Positions 60,530-64,000 of a stretch of DNA of 64,000 nt are shown here, piece after piece; position 1 is the first letter of the stretch; each line of letters starts with the position of its first letter. The position numbers and the translations under genes are program-made. Origin of the DNA: Mycobacterium sp. SMC-8. Its GTDB lineage: Bacteria; Actinomycetota; Actinomycetes; Mycobacteriales; Mycobacteriaceae. The stretch covers positions 4,030,001 to 4,094,000 of the forward strand of contig NZ_CP079865.1 in the NCBI RefSeq assembly GCF_025263565.1, written 5' to 3'. Below the pieces are notes generated by a model, which worked only from the letters and a program-made list of their open reading frames with translations, had not been told where the DNA came from and searched no databases.

Positions 60530-62695
60530 GTGGCAGAACCGATCGACGAGTACTTCACCACGGTCGTCTCGTCGCTGACCGCGCCGGACGCCGGGAAATA
60601 CGATGCGTTGCAGGGGGTTTGCGCCCAGGACTGCATCGACGTGTTCGACGCGCAGCTGGGTAGCCGGCTTCTGGACCTGGCCGCCCGCTGGTTGCGCGCC
60701 CAGGGCAAGGGTTTCTACACGATCGGTTCCTCCGGTCACGAGAGCAACGCCGCCGTCGCGGCCGCGCTGCGCCCCACCGACCCGGCGCTGCTGCACTACC
60801 GTTCCGGCGGGTTCTTCCTGGCCCGCGCACAGCAGGTGCCAGGCAGCGATCCGCTGCGCGACGTGCTGCTCGGTATGGTCGCGTCCACCGACGAGCCGAT
60901 CTCGGGCGGACGGCACAAGGTGTTCGGCCGACACGACCTCGCCGTGATCCCCCAGACGTCGACCATCTCCTCGCACCTGCCGCGAGCGGTCGGCGTGGCG
61001 TTCGCGATCGTGCGGGCGCGCAAGCTGCAGGCGGACAGCGCATGGCCTGCCGACGCGCTGGCGGTGTGCAGCTTCGGTGATGCGTCGGCCAACCACTCGA
61101 CCGCCGTCGGCGCGATCAACACCGCGATGCACACCGCCTACCAGGGCATGCCGTTGCCGCTGCTGTTCGTCTGCGAGGACAACGGCATCGGCATCAGCGT
61201 CAAGACCCCGCGGGGCTGGATCGCGCGCACCTATCGCGGCCGCGAGGACCTGAGGTACTTCACCGCCGACGGGACGAACCTGCCCGAGGTGCTGACCGTC
61301 GCCGGGCAGGCCGCCGAATACGTTCGGGCCAAACGCCGTCCGGCATTCCTGCATCTGCGCACCGTGCGACTGATGGGACATGCCGGCTCGGATTACGAGC
61401 CCGGCTACCGCAAGAACGACGAAATCACTGCCGACTACGAACGCGACCCGGTGTTGTGCACCGCGCGCCTCCTCGTCGAGGCGGGCGTGCTCACCCCCGC
61501 GCAGGTGCTGGACCGCTGCGAGGCCAAGCGCGCCGAAGTGCTCGCTGTGGCCGAGGAGGTCGCCGACCTGCCGCAACTGGACAGTCCGCGGGCGGTGATG
61601 GCGCCGTTGACCGACGCTTTCGACGAGGCGGTGCGGGCCGGGCGCGCCGCCGCGGAGGCCGAACCCGTCGGCACGGAGTCGGCGCCGCTGACGGTGGCCC
61701 AGGGCATCAACCGGGCGCTGGCCGATGTGCTGGCCCGGTACCCGGAGGCGATGATCTTCGGCGAGGACGTGGGCCGCAAAGGCGGCGTCTACGGCGTGAC
61801 GCGCGGGCTGCAGGCCAGGGCCGGTACCGCCCGCGTGTTCGACACCCTGCTCGACGAGCAGTCGATTCTCGGGCTCGCGCTGGGCGCGGGCATCTCGGGG
61901 CTGCTGCCGATTCCCGAGATCCAGTACCTGGCGTACCTGCACAACGCGGCCGACCAGATCCGCGGTGAGGGCGCGACGCTGCAGTTCTTCTCCGACCGGC
62001 AATACCGCAACCCGATGGTGGTGCGCATCGCCGGCTACGGCTACCAGAAAGGGTTCGGCGGACACTTCCACAACGACAACTCGATCACCGCGATCCGCGA
62101 CCTGCCCGGCGTGATCGTCGCGTCACCTGCCCGGCCCGACGATGCCGCGGCGATGATGCGCACGTGTGTGGCGGCCGCGCGGGCGGCCGGCGTGGTGTGC
62201 TTGTTCCTCGAACCGATCGCGCTGTACCACACCCGCGACCTGCACGACGACGGCGACGATCGATGGCTTGCTCCCGACAGTGGCGGCGCGGTGCCGATCG
62301 GACGGGCGCGGGGCTACGGCGCCGGCCGCGATCTGACCATCCTCACCTTCGGCAACGGGCTGCGGATGAGCCTGCGGGTCGCGCGCAGACTCGCCGCACG
62401 CGACATCGACGTGCGGGTGGTGGACCTGCGCTGGCTGGCACCGCTTCCGCTGGCCGACATGCTCGCCGAGGCCGAGTTGACCGGTCGGGTGCTCGTGGTC
62501 GACGAGACCCGCGAGAGCGGCGGCGTCAGCGAGGGCATCTTGACGGCATTGATCGACCACGGCTACACCGGCGCGCTGGCGCGGGTGGCCAGCCACGACA
62601 GCTACATTCCGCTCGGCGACGCTGCGTTAGAGGTGCTGCTGTCCGAGGAGACCGTGGAAGCGGCCGCGATCAAGCTGGTGTCGACCGGCCGCTGA
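60530..62695 (+). CDS. Fused alpha-beta E1 2-oxoacid dehydrogenase (TPP-dependent)
   Basis: A 721-residue fusion of the branched-chain-type E1 alpha (about 1-375) and beta (about 382-721) subunits. Alpha has GKGFYTIGSSGHESNAA, YRSGGFF and the TPP site SFGDASANHSTAVGAINTA...CEDN. Beta has TVAQGINRALADVL, IFGEDVGRKGGVYGVT, LDEQSILGLALGAG and ASPARPDDAAAMMR. No E2 or E3 gene is in the cluster, so a shared E2/E3 would be used. Next to gcdH, 2-oxoadipate is the logical substrate, giving glutaryl-CoA; branched 2-oxoacids are the alternative. GTG start behind AGGAG. Confidence 0.85.
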   Translation: MAEPIDEYFTTVVSSLTAPDAGKYDALQGVCAQDCIDVFDAQLGSRLLDLAARWLRAQGKGFYTIGSSGHESNAAVAAALRPTDPALLHYRSGGFFLARAQQVPGSDPLRDVLLGMVASTDEPISGGRHKVFGRHDLAVIPQTSTISSHLPRAVGVAFAIVRARKLQADSAWPADALAVCSFGDASANHSTAVGAINTAMHTAYQGMPLPLLFVCEDNGIGISVKTPRGWIARTYRGREDLRYFTADGTNLPEVLTVAGQAAEYVRAKRRPAFLHLRTVRLMGHAGSDYEPGYRKNDEITADYERDPVLCTARLLVEAGVLTPAQVLDRCEAKRAEVLAVAEEVADLPQLDSPRAVMAPLTDAFDEAVRAGRAAAEAEPVGTESAPLTVAQGINRALADVLARYPEAMIFGEDVGRKGGVYGVTRGLQARAGTARVFDTLLDEQSILGLALGAGISGLLPIPEIQYLAYLHNAADQIRGEGATLQFFSDRQYRNPMVVRIAGYGYQKGFGGHFHNDNSITAIRDLPGVIVASPARPDDAAAMMRTCVAAARAAGVVCLFLEPIALYHTRDLHDDGDDRWLAPDSGGAVPIGRARGYGAGRDLTILTFGNGLRMSLRVARRLAARDIDVRVVDLRWLAPLPLADMLAEAELTGRVLVVDETRESGGVSEGILTALIDHGYTGALARVASHDSYIPLGDAALEVLLSEETVEAAAIKLVSTGR

Positions 62696-62756
62696 CCGCA
62701 CCTGGAAGCACCGGACGAGGGGTGGTGGCACTTCGTCGACGACGTCGACACGGTCG

Positions 62757-64000
62757 TCAGCCGGCAGCCGTGAGCGCCTTCGCCAGCACGGGCACGGTCA
62801 GTTCACGCTGCCACTGACGCGCAGCCGATCCGCGCAGAAAAGCGTCCACCGCGGCGGTGGTGGCCTCGGTCCCGTCGACAGGCTGCCAGTCCCAACACAA
62901 CCGGCGCACGAGCTCTGGTGCCAGCAGGTTCTCGACCGGCACCGAGATCTGTTGCGCGAGTGCGGACAGTTCGGTGCGCGCGGCCTCCAGCCGGGCCGCG
63001 GCCTCGGGCTTACGACGTGCCCACCGGGACGCCGGCGGGGGACCATTGGACGGCTCCAGGAGATCGGGCAGGTCGCCGGTCCGGGCCCGGGCCAACGCGT
63101 CCAGCCACACCTGAGCATTGCGCCGCTGCTTGGATCCACCGAAAATCGGTAGCGCCGTGAGCTTTTCGACGCTGTCCGGGTTCACTGTGGCGGCGTTGAC
63201 GATCGCGCTGTCGGGCAGGATGCGGCCGGGGGCGATGTCGCGCCGCCGCGCGATCTGGTCGCGGGTGGTCCACAGTTCCCGCACCGCGGCCAACGCGCGC
63301 GGATCGCGCACCTTGTGGATGCCCGAGGTCCGCCGCCAGCGATCGCGGCGCGTCGGAGTGGGCTCGACCGTGCGCAGGAACTCGAATTCCTGGGCCGCCC
63401 ACTCGGACTTGCCCTGCTGCTGCAGCACCTCGTCGATCGCGTGGCGCAGTTCGACGAGAACTTCGACATCCAGCGCCGCGTAATTCAGCCACTCGTCGGG
63501 CAACGGGCGCTTCGACCAGTCCGCCGCGCCGTGGCCCTTGGTCAGCTGCAGACCCAGCAGGCGCTGCACCATCGCCGCGAGGTTCACGCGTTCGTAGTTG
63601 GCCAGCCGTCCGGCCAGTTCGGTGTCGTAGAGCGACGGGGGCCGCATGCCGATCTCGGCCAGGCACGGCAGATCCTGGTCGGCGGCGTGCAGCACCCATT
63701 CGGCGTCGGCGAGCACTTCCGCCACGGGCGCGAGCACCTCGAGGGTGTCGCCGCCGTGGCTGACCGGGTCGATCAGTACCGTGCCCGCCCCCGCCCGCCG
63801 GATCTGAACCAGGTAGGCGCGGTTGGAGTACCGGAAGCCCGAGGCCCGCTCGGCATCGATCGCGAAGGGTCCGTGCCCGGCGGCCAGCCGATCCGCGGCC
63901 TCGGCGATCTCGTAGCGGCTGACGGACACCCCGGGCACGCCCTCGCGGGGGGTCAGCAGCGGTTCGGCATCGGGGACCTGCTCGTCGGCGCCGTCGGTGT
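62757..64000 (-). CDS. rnd: Ribonuclease D-type 3'-5' exonuclease (5' end beyond the window)
   Basis: A DEDD-family exoribonuclease resembling Rv2681. The exonuclease domain has FAIDAERASGFRYSNRAYLVQIRR (motif I Asp/Glu), HAADQDLPCL (motif II) and NYAALDVEVLVELR (motif III); an HRDC domain (about ARRRDIAPGRILPDSAIV) follows and a second helical domain ends the protein. The frame stays open upstream of the GTG at 63938 through LLTPREGVPGV to the window edge, and the ortholog starts further out, so the 5' end is missing. It normally faces dxs directly; here the catabolic island separates them. Confidence 0.92.
   Translation of the reverse strand, partial: TDGADEQVPDAEPLLTPREGVPGVSVSRYEIAEAADRLAAGHGPFAIDAERASGFRYSNRAYLVQIRRAGAGTVLIDPVSHGGDTLEVLAPVAEVLADAEWVLHAADQDLPCLAEIGMRPPSLYDTELAGRLANYERVNLAAMVQRLLGLQLTKGHGAADWSKRPLPDEWLNYAALDVEVLVELRHAIDEVLQQQGKSEWAAQEFEFLRTVEPTPTRRDRWRRTSGIHKVRDPRALAAVRELWTTRDQIARRRDIAPGRILPDSAIVNAATVNPDSVEKLTALPIFGGSKQRRNAQVWLDALARARTGDLPDLLEPSNGPPPASRWARRKPEAAARLEAARTELSALAQQISVPVENLLAPELVRRLCWDWQPVDGTEATTAAVDAFLRGSAARQWQRELTVPVLAKALTAAG

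Noticed and set aside
59372..62071. 899-codon open frame opposite gcdH and E1
   Set aside because: Same reason: it spans two clear genes on the other strand and encodes no recognisable fold.
60530..62695. Second 1-deoxyxylulose-5-phosphate synthase or transketolase
   Set aside because: Domain order and motifs are those of E1 alpha fused to E1 beta (SGHESN, SFGDASAN, EDVGRKGGVYG), not Dxs; a complete dxs is already present.

Overview
The window comes from a high-GC, fast-growing Mycobacterium-type actinobacterium (Mycolicibacterium-like). Most of it is collinear, in reverse, with the miaA/dapF-to-rnd block that I remember from M. tuberculosis (Rv2727c to Rv2681). It also carries an ideR-sigB pair, sigA, ppgK, suhB, cei, dut, ceoB/ceoC and dxs, plus a PGRS-type glycine-repeat protein. 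Family and ortholog names rest on protein motifs and remembered synteny, not on any search. No rRNA, tRNA, CRISPR array or insertion sequence was seen.

Layout. 1-7.6 kb: the 3' end of miaA, dapF, hflX, a DEAD-box helicase with a structured leader, a BisC-type molybdopterin oxidoreductase, and a fadE20-like acyl-CoA dehydrogenase. 7.7-17.5 kb: an LGFP-repeat/sunset-domain membrane protein, the SOS pair lexA <> chiZ-like, nrdR, a PhzF protein, an alpha/beta hydrolase, a PAC2 protein, a secreted serine protease, a DUF4192 protein and ideR. 17.6-28 kb: sigB, several small conserved genes, a non-core insert (membrane protein, frameshifted PGRS protein, O-methyltransferase), then sigA and ppgK. 28-38.8 kb: suhB, cei, DUF4193, DUF3093, dut, DUF3710, a hydrolase, an OB-fold protein, DUF3159, the two TrkA proteins, an APC permease and an RNA methyltransferase. 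38.8-46.4 kb: a UPF0182 giant membrane protein, nhaA, dxs and a lipase-type lipoprotein. 62.7 kb to the end: rnd, truncated by the window.

The most interesting region is 46.5-62.7 kb, an accessory catabolic island between dxs and rnd. It encodes a GntR/FCD regulator, a RidA-type deaminase, a CoxG-like protein, an LLM (probably F420-dependent) oxidoreductase and a small coupled membrane protein. These are followed by a NMT1/SsuA-type ABC importer with one permease frameshifted, a three-subunit molybdenum hydroxylase, an FUSC-type membrane protein, an enamidase-like amidohydrolase, glutaryl-CoA dehydrogenase and a fused E1 2-oxoacid dehydrogenase. Four copies of an operator-like element (ATAGTGTATCCAAT and variants) precede gntR, the LLM gene, the importer and the enamidase gene, which suggests one regulon.

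Read as chemistry, the set fits a reductive pathway for an N-heteroaromatic acid: ring hydroxylation, F420H2-type ring reduction, enamide hydrolysis, imine hydrolysis, 2-oxoacid dehydrogenation to glutaryl-CoA, and then crotonyl-CoA. Picolinate, via 6-hydroxypicolinate and 2-oxoadipate, is the substrate that uses every enzyme. This is an inference from gene content and is untested.
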